Positions 53,198 to 62,300 of a stretch of DNA of 64,000 nt are shown in pieces. The first letter of the stretch is position 1; every line of letters begins with the position of its first letter. The stretch spans positions 37,424-101,423 of the forward strand of contig JAJYJM010000005.1 of the NCBI GenBank assembly GCA_021789495.1, written 5' to 3'. The notes under the pieces were generated by a model. The model did no database searches and was not told where the DNA came from. It saw only the letters and a program-made list of their open reading frames with translations. This stretch comes from Nitrospirota bacterium. GTDB taxonomy: Bacteria; Nitrospirota; JACRHJ01. Made by a program: the position numbers and the translations under genes.

Positions 53198-53971
53198 TTA
53201 GCTTATATTACTATTAGCCGAAAGGACGGCAAAATTGCCTTCCCCGATAACATCCCCGTAATGGATGAATCCTCCCCTGTAAAGCCTATCGTTGTGAAGT
53301 ATCCGGCAGACCTGCCTCTGAGTCCAGGAGTTGCCGTTTCTTCGTTTGTATCCGTGCTGATTTAGATCATCCGCTATAGCCTGACCTGTGAAACCATCGG
53401 AAGCCAATGCATAAATTTGATTGACTATATCAGCCTCATGCGGATGTACTAAAATTTTCTTGCTCCTTCGGATATACCCGTAAGGCAGATTGCCGCCGGG
53501 AAATAAGCCCTTCCTGGTCCTTTCTTGCCTTCCTTTCTTGAGCCGTTCGATGATGTCCCTTCTATTCTCTTCGGCGATGGCCTCAAGGATCTGCCGGATC
53601 AGGATGTCTTTACGCTCACCGTTATAATACGGCATATCAGATATCAGGACCTTCACGCCGAGATATTTAAGCTCATGGAAAAGATTCTCGGCGATCCTGA
53701 CTTCGCGGGAAAGCCGGTCAAGCGACGGGAGGATAATGGTTTCGATCCTTTTATTCTTACAGTCCCGCATCAGTTGCCTCAGAGCTTTCCGGTCTTCCTT
53801 GACCCCGCTTTCGCCCTCGTCTTTATAGAACTTCTCCACCAATAAGCCGTGCCTCTCCGCGAAAAGAGTGACGTCCCGAATCTGGATGTCTATGCCATGC
53901 CCTTTTTTCTTCTGCTCCAATGTCGAGACCCTGCAATACGCCACTACTCTTTTCTTTTTTTTGCCTTGCAT
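53198..53971 (-). CDS. Serine recombinase, short form
   Basis: The resolvase domain has the nucleophile in YCRVSTLEQ and the partner motif PSLDRLSREV. A Recombinase (PF07508-type) domain follows (GNLPYGYIRRSKKI, then YKRRNGNSWTQRQVCRIL). At 257 residues it stops at the end of that domain and lacks the zinc ribbon and coiled coil of large serine integrases, so it is either truncated or a compact type. It is bounded by exact 17-bp inverted repeats. Confidence 0.85.
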   Translation of the reverse strand: MQGKKKKRVVAYCRVSTLEQKKKGHGIDIQIRDVTLFAERHGLLVEKFYKDEGESGVKEDRKALRQLMRDCKNKRIETIILPSLDRLSREVRIAENLFHELKYLGVKVLISDMPYYNGERKDILIRQILEAIAEENRRDIIERLKKGRQERTRKGLFPGGNLPYGYIRRSKKILVHPHEADIVNQIYALASDGFTGQAIADDLNQHGYKRRNGNSWTQRQVCRILHNDRLYRGGFIHYGDVIGEGNFAVLSANSNIS

Positions 53972-54001
53972 TTCATTGGCTTAAACTCCCTCCGTTGTTC
54001 T

Positions 54002-54018
54002 TAAGCTCCTCTTTGTAA
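54002..54018. repeat. Inverted repeat right of the serine recombinase
   Basis: TAAGCTCCTCTTTGTAA, partner of 53144-53160. It also starts a local stem CTTAAGCTCC/GGAGCTTAAG. A shorter related piece (CAAAGAGGAGC) recurs at 59283. Confidence 0.75.
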
Positions 54019-54105
54019 TATGGAGCTTAAGGGAAGTTTCATAAATTCTAAGCCGAAGAAAACTGGATTGCAACGTGAGCTTTACGTTCTACCCGAGCAA
54101 GGCGT

Positions 54106-54168
54106 GGGCTTTTAGTAGTTGGCAAGGCGCAAGATAAAAGCCCATCTCTGGAAACGGGGATGGGCTTT
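54106..54168 (+). promoter_or_regulatory. Two mutually exclusive hairpins before the zinc-finger operon
   Basis: GGGCTTTTA (54106-54114) can pair with TAAAAGCCC (54135-54143). The same right arm also pairs, as AAAGCCCATC (54137-54146), with GATGGGCTTT (54159-54168), a terminator-like stem. Only one can form at a time, as in attenuators. The first gene starts 79 bases later. Confidence 0.5.
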
Positions 54169-54246
54169 GTAATTAACAGCCTTTAAAGAATTGGGATGCG
54201 CCCCTAATTTCTCAATTTCCTTAGCGACTCCAGAGAGGAGGAATTT

Positions 54247-54837
54247 GTGCCGTGCTCCGGTCACAAGGGTAAGACAGCGCCTGAGGTTTGCTCGAAGTGT
54301 GCGACTCCCGGCTGCTCAGAGTGCCTGGAGCAGGTAGACGGTGTATTCTACTGCACAAATTGTTTGTTGCAGAGACTGCAAGAGGCCGAATCCGAAGCTT
54401 ACGATATAGGGAACGCCACTGCGGTGCGAAATATGCAGCTTGAGGCCAAAAGGCGCATCCGACGCAATTGGATTCTCACGGGAGCGTTTTCTGTGGTCTG
54501 TGTTCCGGGGGCGGTGTCCGTGGTCATCGAAGACAACTCCCCCATTCCAACTGCCTTGAAGCTGTTCGCCGCACCCGCCGCCGGCATCGTGGCAGCCTAT
54601 CTCGTTTGGGCCGCGCTCTGGGGAATACCCGCAGTGTGGAAATGGTGGAAGGGGCTGTTTGAAGGCTCCTCTGCGCTCATTTTCACTTCGGCATTCGGGT
54701 GGCTCATTTTAGCGGTGGGTTTTTTCGTCATCCCGCTTTACTTTGGCTATGGGTACGGGGTATTCGGCGGAGCGATCTACGAATACAGAAAGAACCGAAA
54801 AATTGCAGGCGGAGCTTTATTAGCGGACTCGGCATAG
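54247..54837 (+). CDS. B-box-type zinc-finger membrane protein (copy 1)
   Basis: A GTG start with AGGAGG six bases upstream opens a Cys/His N-terminus (CSGHKG; CSKCATPGCSECLE; CTNC) resembling a B-box zinc finger. A helical linker and three or four membrane helices follow (IVAAYLVWAALWGI and LIFTSAFGWLILAVGFFVIP among them). It is a paralogue of the next gene in both halves. The family is often annotated in deltaproteobacteria as B-box zinc finger protein; its function is unknown. Confidence 0.75.
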   Translation: MPCSGHKGKTAPEVCSKCATPGCSECLEQVDGVFYCTNCLLQRLQEAESEAYDIGNATAVRNMQLEAKRRIRRNWILTGAFSVVCVPGAVSVVIEDNSPIPTALKLFAAPAAGIVAAYLVWAALWGIPAVWKWWKGLFEGSSALIFTSAFGWLILAVGFFVIPLYFGYGYGVFGGAIYEYRKNRKIAGGALLADSA

Positions 54838-54858
54838 AAAAGTGAAAAGGAGATCCCG

Positions 54859-55449
54859 ATGAAGTGCTTCTATCACCCGGAGCAAGACGCGGTCGGCATG
54901 TGTCCCCAATGCGGTAAGGCCGCATGCCGCGATTGCATGAAAGAGGTAGACGGCGGAATTCTTTGTAAGGGTTGCATCGCTCAGCGTATCCAGGCTGTAC
55001 AAGCTGAAGGCAAAGCTGTCTTGCAAGATCGACAAGCGACGATCGACCGCGCCACGCGGCGGTTGAAGATATCCAAGACCGTATTCGTCGTCTTCTTTAT
55101 CTTTGGCATCTGCGTGTCGGCGCCGATGGTCTATCACACCATTTTTTCGAATGACCCGCAACTCCCTGGGTTATTCAGGATAGTTGTCGTGCCTGGGATA
55201 GTGCTTGGGTCGGCGTGGACAGGTTATGTCGCTTGGTCATTTTTCTGGGGTTTTCCGGCTATCTTGGCGGGACTGAGACGCATGTTTTCAAAAATCGGCT
55301 GCTTAGTGGTACTGAATCCTGTCATGTGGCTGATTCTCCCTCTCGTCCTCTACTTTATTACTGCGTTTGTCGGTACGTTCTACAGCATCTTTGGAGGAGG
55401 TTTGTCTCAGTACCTAAAAACCCGCAGAGTCGCCAGAGGTGAAGTTTGA
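54859..55449 (+). CDS. B-box-type zinc-finger membrane protein (copy 2)
   Basis: The N-terminus CFYHPEQDAVGMCPQCGKAA then CRDCMKE and CKGC is a clearer B-box. A coiled linker precedes four membrane segments (VFVVFFIFGICVSAP; VVVPGIVLGSAWTGYVAWSF; VMWLILPLVLYFITAFVG). It shares the WGxPA(V/I) loop and the final FGG motif with copy 1, showing tandem duplication. The spacing to the neighbours (21 bases, then overlap) suggests one transcript. Confidence 0.75.
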   Translation: MKCFYHPEQDAVGMCPQCGKAACRDCMKEVDGGILCKGCIAQRIQAVQAEGKAVLQDRQATIDRATRRLKISKTVFVVFFIFGICVSAPMVYHTIFSNDPQLPGLFRIVVVPGIVLGSAWTGYVAWSFFWGFPAILAGLRRMFSKIGCLVVLNPVMWLILPLVLYFITAFVGTFYSIFGGGLSQYLKTRRVARGEV

Positions 55450-55474
55450 CCGAGAGGAGGGCAAGGAGGAGAAA

Positions 55475-56521
55475 ATGTCCGAGGAAGTGAAATGTGCGCG
55501 ATGTAAGCACAAAATCGAAAGAAGCGTCTGCGGATGCTCTCAAAGCCCTTACTACGATAAAAAGGTCGAACCTTCAGGATATTGTGAAAAGTTTCTTGTC
55601 AGTCCCGCTCAAGACCACCTTTCAAGGGCGCAGTGGGCTGGAGCCATCGGGCAAGAGGGAAATGACAGGGAAATGGATGAATTAGAAAAAGCCGTTCTTG
55701 CTCAATGCCCCTACGGTGCTGAAGTGGTGGGAAAGGAAATAGAGGAACTTGAAAAGGCACTGCAATTGGGCGGCTTACCCCAGGACGACGAAGTATTCGC
55801 GAGATTCCATTTGGGGTTTGCTATCCTCGCCAAAATGCGTGGGGAGTGGCAAGCGGATAGCCCTGAATTCAAACGGGCATTAGCGGAAATGGAAGCGGCA
55901 GTGAAGATCGATGGACAAGGGAAATATGGATTTTTTTCTAAACCGGTCGAAGCTCGACTCCTCCAGCATCTCGCTAGTGCGTACAGTACCGTGAGCAGCA
56001 GCATTCAGGAACGCGAAGGCATAGATTCTGCCATCTCTTACATGGAACAGAAGCGACACCTTTTCGATTACCTGGGGAATCCCCCATCCTTCTTGCTCCT
56101 GAGTTTAGGAGAGCTATACCGCGATAAAAAAGATGTTCCCCATGCCCGCGAGGTTTTCAGGAAGATATTGGAGATACCAGAAACTTGCATGGGGGAGATG
56201 CACGCTAAATTCCAACAGAGTGCAACGGAACAGCTTCGTGAACTCCAATCGGAAGATAAGAAGTCCGGGTGTTTCATCGCGACCGCAGTCTACGGAAAAG
56301 ACGATGCGCCCGAAGTGGAAGCCCTCCGGCATTTCAGGGATAACATTCTTCTTGGCAGCCGCGCAGGGAGAGGGTTCGTATCGCTCTACTACCGTGTTTC
56401 TCCGCCGATGGCCGATATCATCCGAGGATCAGGACTTGCCAAGAATCTTGTGCGAACAATACTTTTGCGACCTGTCCTTTGGTTGATCCCAAAGATTTCA
56501 TCAACATTCCGGCGGAAATGA
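55475..56521 (+). CDS. Cysteine-headed helical-repeat protein with CFI-box C-terminal domain
   Basis: The N-terminus has a CARC and CGC pair. The middle (about residues 70-260) is made of TPR-like helical pairs (EIEELEKALQLGG; FARFHLGFAILAKM; LLLSLGELYRDKKDVPHARE). The C-terminus is the CFI box (SGCFIATAVYG, then LRHFRDNILL and YYRVSPPMADII), a domain found at the C-terminal end of many unrelated bacterial proteins. ATG 55475 has GGAGG upstream; 55439 is possible but overlaps copy 2. Confidence 0.75.
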   Translation: MSEEVKCARCKHKIERSVCGCSQSPYYDKKVEPSGYCEKFLVSPAQDHLSRAQWAGAIGQEGNDREMDELEKAVLAQCPYGAEVVGKEIEELEKALQLGGLPQDDEVFARFHLGFAILAKMRGEWQADSPEFKRALAEMEAAVKIDGQGKYGFFSKPVEARLLQHLASAYSTVSSSIQEREGIDSAISYMEQKRHLFDYLGNPPSFLLLSLGELYRDKKDVPHAREVFRKILEIPETCMGEMHAKFQQSATEQLRELQSEDKKSGCFIATAVYGKDDAPEVEALRHFRDNILLGSRAGRGFVSLYYRVSPPMADIIRGSGLAKNLVRTILLRPVLWLIPKISSTFRRK

Positions 56522-56558
56522 CTTATGGGAACAAGTTTATGGAGAGAGGCTACAAACT

Positions 56559-56714
56559 ATGGCAAAAGTGAAATGTTCAATTTGCGGGAAAGAAACCGAC
56601 TCTGGATATAACGGCGTCAAGTGGTGCCCCAAATGCCAGATATGGCTGTGCTACAGCTGCGGGGGACCTGGGAAGAAGCAGTGCCCCAAGTGCAAACGAG
56701 AAACGTTGAAATAA
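56559..56714 (+). CDS. Small zinc-ribbon protein
   Basis: A 51-residue product built of four CxxC pairs (CSIC, CPKC, CYSC, CPKC) with GAGAGG upstream. It reads as a double zinc knuckle. It lies between the CFI-box gene and the lipoprotein gene in the same direction, so it is likely a fourth member of the operon. Confidence 0.7.
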   Translation: MAKVKCSICGKETDSGYNGVKWCPKCQIWLCYSCGGPGKKQCPKCKRETLK

Positions 56715-56760
56715 AACGCGAGAGGCTCTTGCAAGGAAAATTAACAAAAGGAGGCGGATT

Positions 56761-57444
56761 ATGAAAATGTTGAGACTGGTTAAACTGTTAGCGGTTGCGG
56801 GTTTCTCAATATCACTCTTTGCCGGATGCGCTACTACCGGCGGAGGTGCCAGTTCTGGGTATACCGGCGCTCGCACAGGATTCCTTAATAACTACGGTAA
56901 TCTGAAAGGGGGAGATTCAGGGCTGCCTGATTATTATTATGCGAGCCCAAACGCCGATCTGACAAAATACAAAAAGGTGCTCGTGTCGGATTTCTCGGCA
57001 ATCAGCACCCAGGATGTGAGCTTTCTGTACATGGACGCGTATAAGAATATTGGGAACGATTTGGCCAAGGCGATTGCCCGGGCGTGCGACGGCACTATAT
57101 TTGATAAATGCGAGGCGACCAATACGAGGATCAGATACAACGACATGAATGCAATAAAGAAGCTTCCGGCGGACGCGGTTATATTGGGCAACTTTGCCGA
57201 GTTCAAGCAGAATGTTGGCCTGGGGGTCCTTCACGCATTAGGCGGAAGCGATGATAAGCAATACCCCGCTGACACAAAGGTGGAGATTACAATTGTGGAC
57301 ACAAAAACCGGCAAAGAAGTTGTAAGCCTTATAAGTGAAAATGCCGTATACAATGCAGGCGAAGTAGCTACGTCAGTAATTCCGCAGATGATAACTTTAT
57401 TGCGTAAAGTTCAATCGTCTTCCAAGCCCGCCGCATCCCAATAA
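56761..57444 (+). CDS. DUF3313-type lipoprotein
   Basis: A lipoprotein signal (lipobox FAGC, Cys at residue 23) precedes GFLNNYGNLK, DYYYASPNADLTKYKKVLV and VEITIVDTKTGKEV, which match DUF3313. No function is known. AAGGAGG precedes the ATG. A terminator follows, closing the operon. Confidence 0.85.
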   Translation: MKMLRLVKLLAVAGFSISLFAGCATTGGGASSGYTGARTGFLNNYGNLKGGDSGLPDYYYASPNADLTKYKKVLVSDFSAISTQDVSFLYMDAYKNIGNDLAKAIARACDGTIFDKCEATNTRIRYNDMNAIKKLPADAVILGNFAEFKQNVGLGVLHALGGSDDKQYPADTKVEITIVDTKTGKEVVSLISENAVYNAGEVATSVIPQMITLLRKVQSSSKPAASQ

Positions 57445-57484
57445 GAAAAACCTCTGAAGTTCTTGAGTCCTGGACCGACAAATT

Positions 57485-57512
57485 GCCCGCGTGTTACACG
57501 CGGGCTTTTTTA
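57485..57512 (+). terminator. Terminator of the zinc-finger operon
   Basis: GCCCGCGTG and CACGCGGGC form a 9-bp stem with a three-base loop, followed by seven T. Confidence 0.95.
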
Positions 57513-57660
57513 TCGCGGTAACCTGTTTTATCCAGCCATAGCCTGCCTTTAAAAAATCGCCTTTTCCGTCAAATATTCCCCTCTTCTTAATAATTGCCCA
57601 AAGAATAAACTGAACGCAGTTCTTTTACAATCCCCTATTAAAACAAGAAAGGAGGAATAC

Positions 57661-58071
57661 GTGGAGCTGAAGTTTCTGCGAGTCAAGGAAGGATCCGGCA
57701 AGACCGTAAGCACTCCTCTAAGGATTTCTCGCCTTATGGCCGAGGAGTCCAAAATCGACCGGGAATGTTTCTGGGTGCTTCACCTCAATACCAGCCACAG
57801 GATCATCGACAAGGAACTGGTATCGATCGGGACAGTGGACAACTGCCTGGTTCATGCCAGGGAAATTTTCAAGAAGGCAATCCTTAACGGAGCGTATGCG
57901 ATTATCACGGTGCATAACCATCCGGGCGGGACGGCTCAGCCTTCAAAGGAAGACAGGAGCATTTGGAGGTATCTGGACCAGTCAGGAAAGTTGTTGGGCA
58001 TCGAGGTGCTGGACCACATGATCATCACTCCCACCGACGGGTATTACTCAAGGATTGAGGCAACCCCATAA
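57661..58071 (+). CDS. RadC-type JAB-domain protein (second of two)
   Basis: Only the JAB/MPN part is present (136 residues): HNHPGGTAQPSKED carries the metal ligands, with VLDHMIITPTDGYYS at the end. The GTG start has AAGGAGG upstream. It heads a three-gene operon with a hypothetical and a Cas4-like nuclease. Confidence 0.9.
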   Translation: MELKFLRVKEGSGKTVSTPLRISRLMAEESKIDRECFWVLHLNTSHRIIDKELVSIGTVDNCLVHAREIFKKAILNGAYAIITVHNHPGGTAQPSKEDRSIWRYLDQSGKLLGIEVLDHMIITPTDGYYSRIEATP

Positions 58072-58087
58072 CACAAAGGAGAAGAAA

Positions 58088-58480
58088 ATGGAAAAGCGAG
58101 GCAGTTTCGTAAACGTCAAGACGAAGGACGGCAGGGTGCTTTTAAGCCTTTTCCCAGCCAACGGGATCATCCTGGAAGGCAGGCTGGATAATGTATTCCA
58201 GCGAACAGAATCCGGGGAAAAGAAAGGCGGAAACGGCAATGGCAAGAATGGAGGAAACGGCGGGAACGGCGAGCTTATGACCTTTCCGCAAAAGAGGCTC
58301 CTGTTCAGGCTTATGGCCCAGGAGGGCGTCGAGGGAGACGAGGCAAACAACCAACTCCTGAAGCTCTTCCAGGTCAATAACTTAAAAGAGGTCGGCAAAT
58401 TTGAAGCCAGCCGGATGATCGACCATCTTTTAAAAGAGGCCAAAGGAGAAGGAGGCGACAACGGTGGAATACCTTTCTAG
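58088..58480 (+). CDS. Hypothetical protein between RadC and the Cas4-like nuclease
   Basis: The N-terminal 45 residues look like a beta-rich domain (GSFVNVKTKDGRVLLSL). A Gly/Asn-rich linker (KKGGNGNGKNGGNGGNG) leads to a helical tail (PQKRLLFRLMAQEG; KFEASRMIDHLLKEA) of a kind seen beside phage recombination genes. AAAGGAG precedes ATG 58088. It overlaps the next gene by 17 bases. No family is assigned. Confidence 0.7.
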   Translation: MEKRGSFVNVKTKDGRVLLSLFPANGIILEGRLDNVFQRTESGEKKGGNGNGKNGGNGGNGELMTFPQKRLLFRLMAQEGVEGDEANNQLLKLFQVNNLKEVGKFEASRMIDHLLKEAKGEGGDNGGIPF

Positions 58481-59228
58481 CAGCCAAATCAACCTGTACC
58501 TGCTGTGCAGCCTGAAGTACAAGTTCCAGTACATCGATAAGCTTCCTAGAGTCTTCAGGCCATCGGCTCTGGCATTCGGCAGCGCCATACACTCCGCCAT
58601 TTCCTGGCTCCATAAGGAGCAGATGAACGGCAACACCGTCACCTTGGAAAATCTGCACAGGATCTTCAGCGCCGACTGGTACGTCCAGAAATCCGATCTT
58701 GAGGTCAAATTCAAGTATGGAGAGGTGGAGACGAACCTGCTGGTAATGGCCAAGGAGATCCTCAGTCTGTATTTTCAGAACCCGATTAAGGAGGTCAAAG
58801 GAAGTGAGGTCCCGTTTTCCGTGGCATTAATTGATCCGGCGAATGGCAAGGAACTGGGAATCAATCTGGACGGTTTTATCGATCTCATCGAGAAAGATGA
58901 TACCATTGTCGAGTTCAAAACCTCGGCTCAGACGATGTACCCCGGAGACGTGCATGAGCATCTTCAACTGACGGCATACAGCTATGCCTATGAAATGCTT
59001 AACCACAGGCCGCCGAAGAAGCTCAAGATAATCGACTTCGTCAAGAACAAGAAGCCAAAGATGCTGACGTTCGAGACGACGAGGGACAAGCAGGACCACA
59101 AAAGGTTCTTCCAGATTGCCAGCCGGGTACTGAACGGGATACAGCACGAGGTTTTCATTCCCAAGCAGACCTTCATGTGCAAGGACTGCGAATATGAAGG
59201 GCCGTGCAGGGCTTGGGGGAAAAGCTAA
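58464..59228 (+). CDS. Cas4/RecB-like PD-(D/E)XK nuclease with Fe-S cysteines
   Basis: It starts with the Cas4/AddB-like SSSQINLYLLCSLKYKFQY (first Fe-S Cys), and has GSAIHSAI, the catalytic GFIDLIEKDDTIVEFKTS (Asp and EFK), LQLTAYSYAY (motif QxxxY), and a C-terminal CKDCEYEGPC. Four cysteines in this split arrangement hold a [4Fe-4S] cluster in relatives. It probably trims DNA ends. No cas1/cas2 or CRISPR array is present, so it is not a CRISPR gene here. Confidence 0.9.
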   Translation: MEYLSSSQINLYLLCSLKYKFQYIDKLPRVFRPSALAFGSAIHSAISWLHKEQMNGNTVTLENLHRIFSADWYVQKSDLEVKFKYGEVETNLLVMAKEILSLYFQNPIKEVKGSEVPFSVALIDPANGKELGINLDGFIDLIEKDDTIVEFKTSAQTMYPGDVHEHLQLTAYSYAYEMLNHRPPKKLKIIDFVKNKKPKMLTFETTRDKQDHKRFFQIASRVLNGIQHEVFIPKQTFMCKDCEYEGPCRAWGKS

Positions 59229-59282
59229 ACGAATATTTTTAATGGAAGTAGCAAATGCTGCTTCCATTTTTTATTCAAAATG

Positions 59283-59310
59283 CAAAGAGGAGCCGAAGCT
59301 CCTCTCTTGC
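59283..59310. terminator. Hairpin between convergent genes
   Basis: AAGAGGAGC and GCTCCTCT pair around CGAA. There is no strong T run on either side, so termination strength is uncertain. It shares CAAAGAGGAGC with the inverted repeats around the serine recombinase. Confidence 0.5.
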
Positions 59311-59335
59311 GAACGTGATTTTAATTGTATCCGGC

Positions 59336-62300
59336 CTAATTCGCCAGACTCCATTGGGCCTGGAGATAGACAAGAAGCCTGTCCATATCCATGCGCGTGC
59401 TGCTTGTATCGGCGGAAGTTATTTTCTCCAGCGTATCGATAGCATTTGTAAGGTCTGCGATATTAGTGTCAATGGCGTCTTTCGTATTGGCCGTATTTGA
59501 AGCTATATTGGAGAGCGTGCTGTTGATGTTTGCAGCCAAGTTTGCATCCTTTGAGCTAAGGGCCATACCGTTAAGGGATGCCGTAATATCATTGATTATG
59601 TCCATCTCGTTTCTGTCTATGTTCAATGTAAGGGACGCGCTCTTGTAGAAGTTATACTGCCCGTTGTAGAGATAGCTCACGCTGCTGTCGGTTTCGATTG
59701 TCGCCTTGTAGCTCGGCATACGGAGCAGGTAATCAAAATCCTTCGTCTCATAGTCTCCGAGAGTATATAGCCAGGAAAGTGGAGCGGTCGTGGACGCATT
59801 TGCGGCTTCTATCAACTGCGCCTCGCCTGGGATGGTCTCGTCCAGCCTTATCCCAAGCTGCTTACCGAGGTTCTTTATTTCCACGGTAATCGGCTGGACT
59901 GAAAGCGGGATTACCTCGCTTGCGTTATTCGTAGGCGTGACATAATACAGGGAATTCGTCAGCGTCTGCTGCACCAAAGGATCGGTGGAGTCGGCGGCAT
60001 CGAAGGTAAACAGCACAGAACGGCCCTCGCCGTAAAGATTGGTTATTATGGCCGGAACTGTGTCTATAGAAGCGAGTGTGGCGACGACCTTCCCCCTCGT
60101 AACCGTTGTGTTCACGCCGCTCGTGTCGATAGTTGTCGATGAGGGCGCTGTTACCAGGCTGCTGTAAGCGCTAAACGTATAACTGCCCGTCTTGAGATTC
60201 CCGTTGAAGCTAGCACCGAACACGTTATCGAGCACCGGCAGCTGGTCGGGCAGGGTCTTTATAAATACCATGCCGTTGCCACCATTGACGGCCTCTACGA
60301 GCTCGTCTTCATTTAAAGTCAGACCGGCAGTCAGGTTCTGGTATGGTTCCTGGTTCTCCACAATGAGATAGACATTGTACAGGCCGGATCTTACCGCCGT
60401 TTCAAAGTCGGCGGGGTCGGTTACATCCTGATATGAGATGTTGCCCTGAGTCAGAAGCGCATCCATTACGCTCTTAGCCGGGTTCGGGCCCGTCGGAAGG
60501 TCCTTGACATAGCAAAGGACTCTCGGCCAATTGCCGCGCATCTTGGTTATCTGCAACGGCGGAAGTACGGTAAACGGAGAATCGGCTATCTTGTATTCAG
60601 TGCCGTTCACCACCGCGACGAGGCTGAGAATATAATTACCCGCCGGAACCTGTAGATTGGCAAGCGTGATTGCGCCGGACGTGCTCGCGGTAACGGCAAG
60701 GTCGAGGTTCTGGCTCTGGCTGGCCGCTTGTTGACTCGTGTCGGCAGTCAATACTTCTGCCGTAAGTGTCCCGCCCTGGATGGGAACGTTGCCGTAGTTG
60801 TTGACGTTGAAGTTTACTCCCAGGTCCTGGCCAATAAATACCTGTTGCGCGCTGAGGTTGATGGAACCTTGAAATTCCACCGTCGGCAGAATGGTGAATC
60901 CGAGTTTATTGTATGCATAAGTCTGTTGGCCCGTAGAGGAGGTCAGCGTCTGTCCGATGGAGTAATTTCCGGGTGCATATATGCCCGTGTTCCAGGTAGT
61001 GCTGATTCCCGCCACACCCATTGGCGAAACAGAGGCTATGGTGTCCGTCTTTTCGGTTATGGTCGCGCCGTTCGGATCTAACATATCCGTCTTGAGTATC
61101 AGATTGCTGAAGGCAACCGTGGAAGACAAATCCGTAATCCGGGAGCTTACGGAGACATCGTTATGCGCGTTATAGCTCCCCTGCGGAAGGCTGTTGTTCA
61201 TCAGGATGTCGGGTAAGTTGAGCGCCATTGAAGTCTGGTTGTTCTGCCTGGTGAATTCCGTTACGAGATTGTCGGGATCGGCTGTGACGTAAATCGTATG
61301 CGCGCCCGCCTTGCCAAGTATGTTCCAGTTCTGAGTAACCTGCTGGATCGCTTCCGGTTGCAGCGCTCCAATCGGCTGTGAGCCTATCAGTTGTCCGCCA
61401 TTGGCCGGATCGCCATCGTAAAAGGCCACGGTCGTCTGTCCGGATGCCGTCTTCCCGGAGTTGGTAACCAAAGCGCTCAGCGTGCAGTTTATGCTCGTCA
61501 TTGGGCTGAATGTCGCACCGGAGACCACGAGAACGGGAAGGTCCGTGCCATAATCGAATGTGGCGGTCTTTTGGCTGGTCAGTCCTTCGGACAACAACGT
61601 GGCGGTCATGGTATGGTGGCCGGGTGTTATGTTCGGCAGAATTGTAGTCATAGTCGAGAAGCCGTTTAGCGTAACTGTATTGGAGGCCGCCTGGTTATTG
61701 TCCACGAGTACAGAAAGATTGCCTGAGGATGTCCCGAACAGGTTGAGAACGGCCTTGACCGGCTCGGTATTCGTCGGGTATTGAGCCTTGTCGGTGGAAG
61801 CGCCCAGGAGCACGGCGTCGCCTACATCGAACGCATTCGAGCCGGAGCACAGCATTAAGCCTGTCTGGTCATAAATGCCGTACACGAGCTTATGAATACC
61901 GGCCAGGGTCGTATTGATCGGCACGGAAACGTTTTGAACAAGATTGGAGTCGGTCGTCAAATTAACGTTGGTTTCTCCCGTAGCTGTAGCTTTGCCCGAC
62001 GGGTCTATTATCCAGGTCTTTATTACCGCAGGAATCGCCGAATTGCTATTTATCGTCAAGGTGGTATTTATCGTATCCGTGGGAGCGTATTTGCCCTTGT
62101 CGATGCTGCTCTCAGGCACCTTGACCTGATAACCGTTGACATCGAACGGCGTATTCCCGCTTGCAAGCACACTGCCGGCGGCGGTCAGCCGGTATGTCAA
62201 ACCATATGTCCCCGCCGTCATCGGGTAAGGTAGTGCGAAGCTTATGCTCCCATTGCCGGTGAAATTAATCGTGCTGGAATTTGTGAAGCCCGGAGCCGAG

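Noticed and set aside
53198-53971. Serine recombinase as the main integrase of the island
   Set aside because: It lacks the long C-terminal part of large serine integrases, and a full tyrosine integrase sits at the tRNA boundary.
58464-59228. Cas4-like gene as part of a CRISPR-Cas locus
   Set aside because: No cas1, cas2, effector or repeat array was seen; the neighbours are RadC and a hypothetical.
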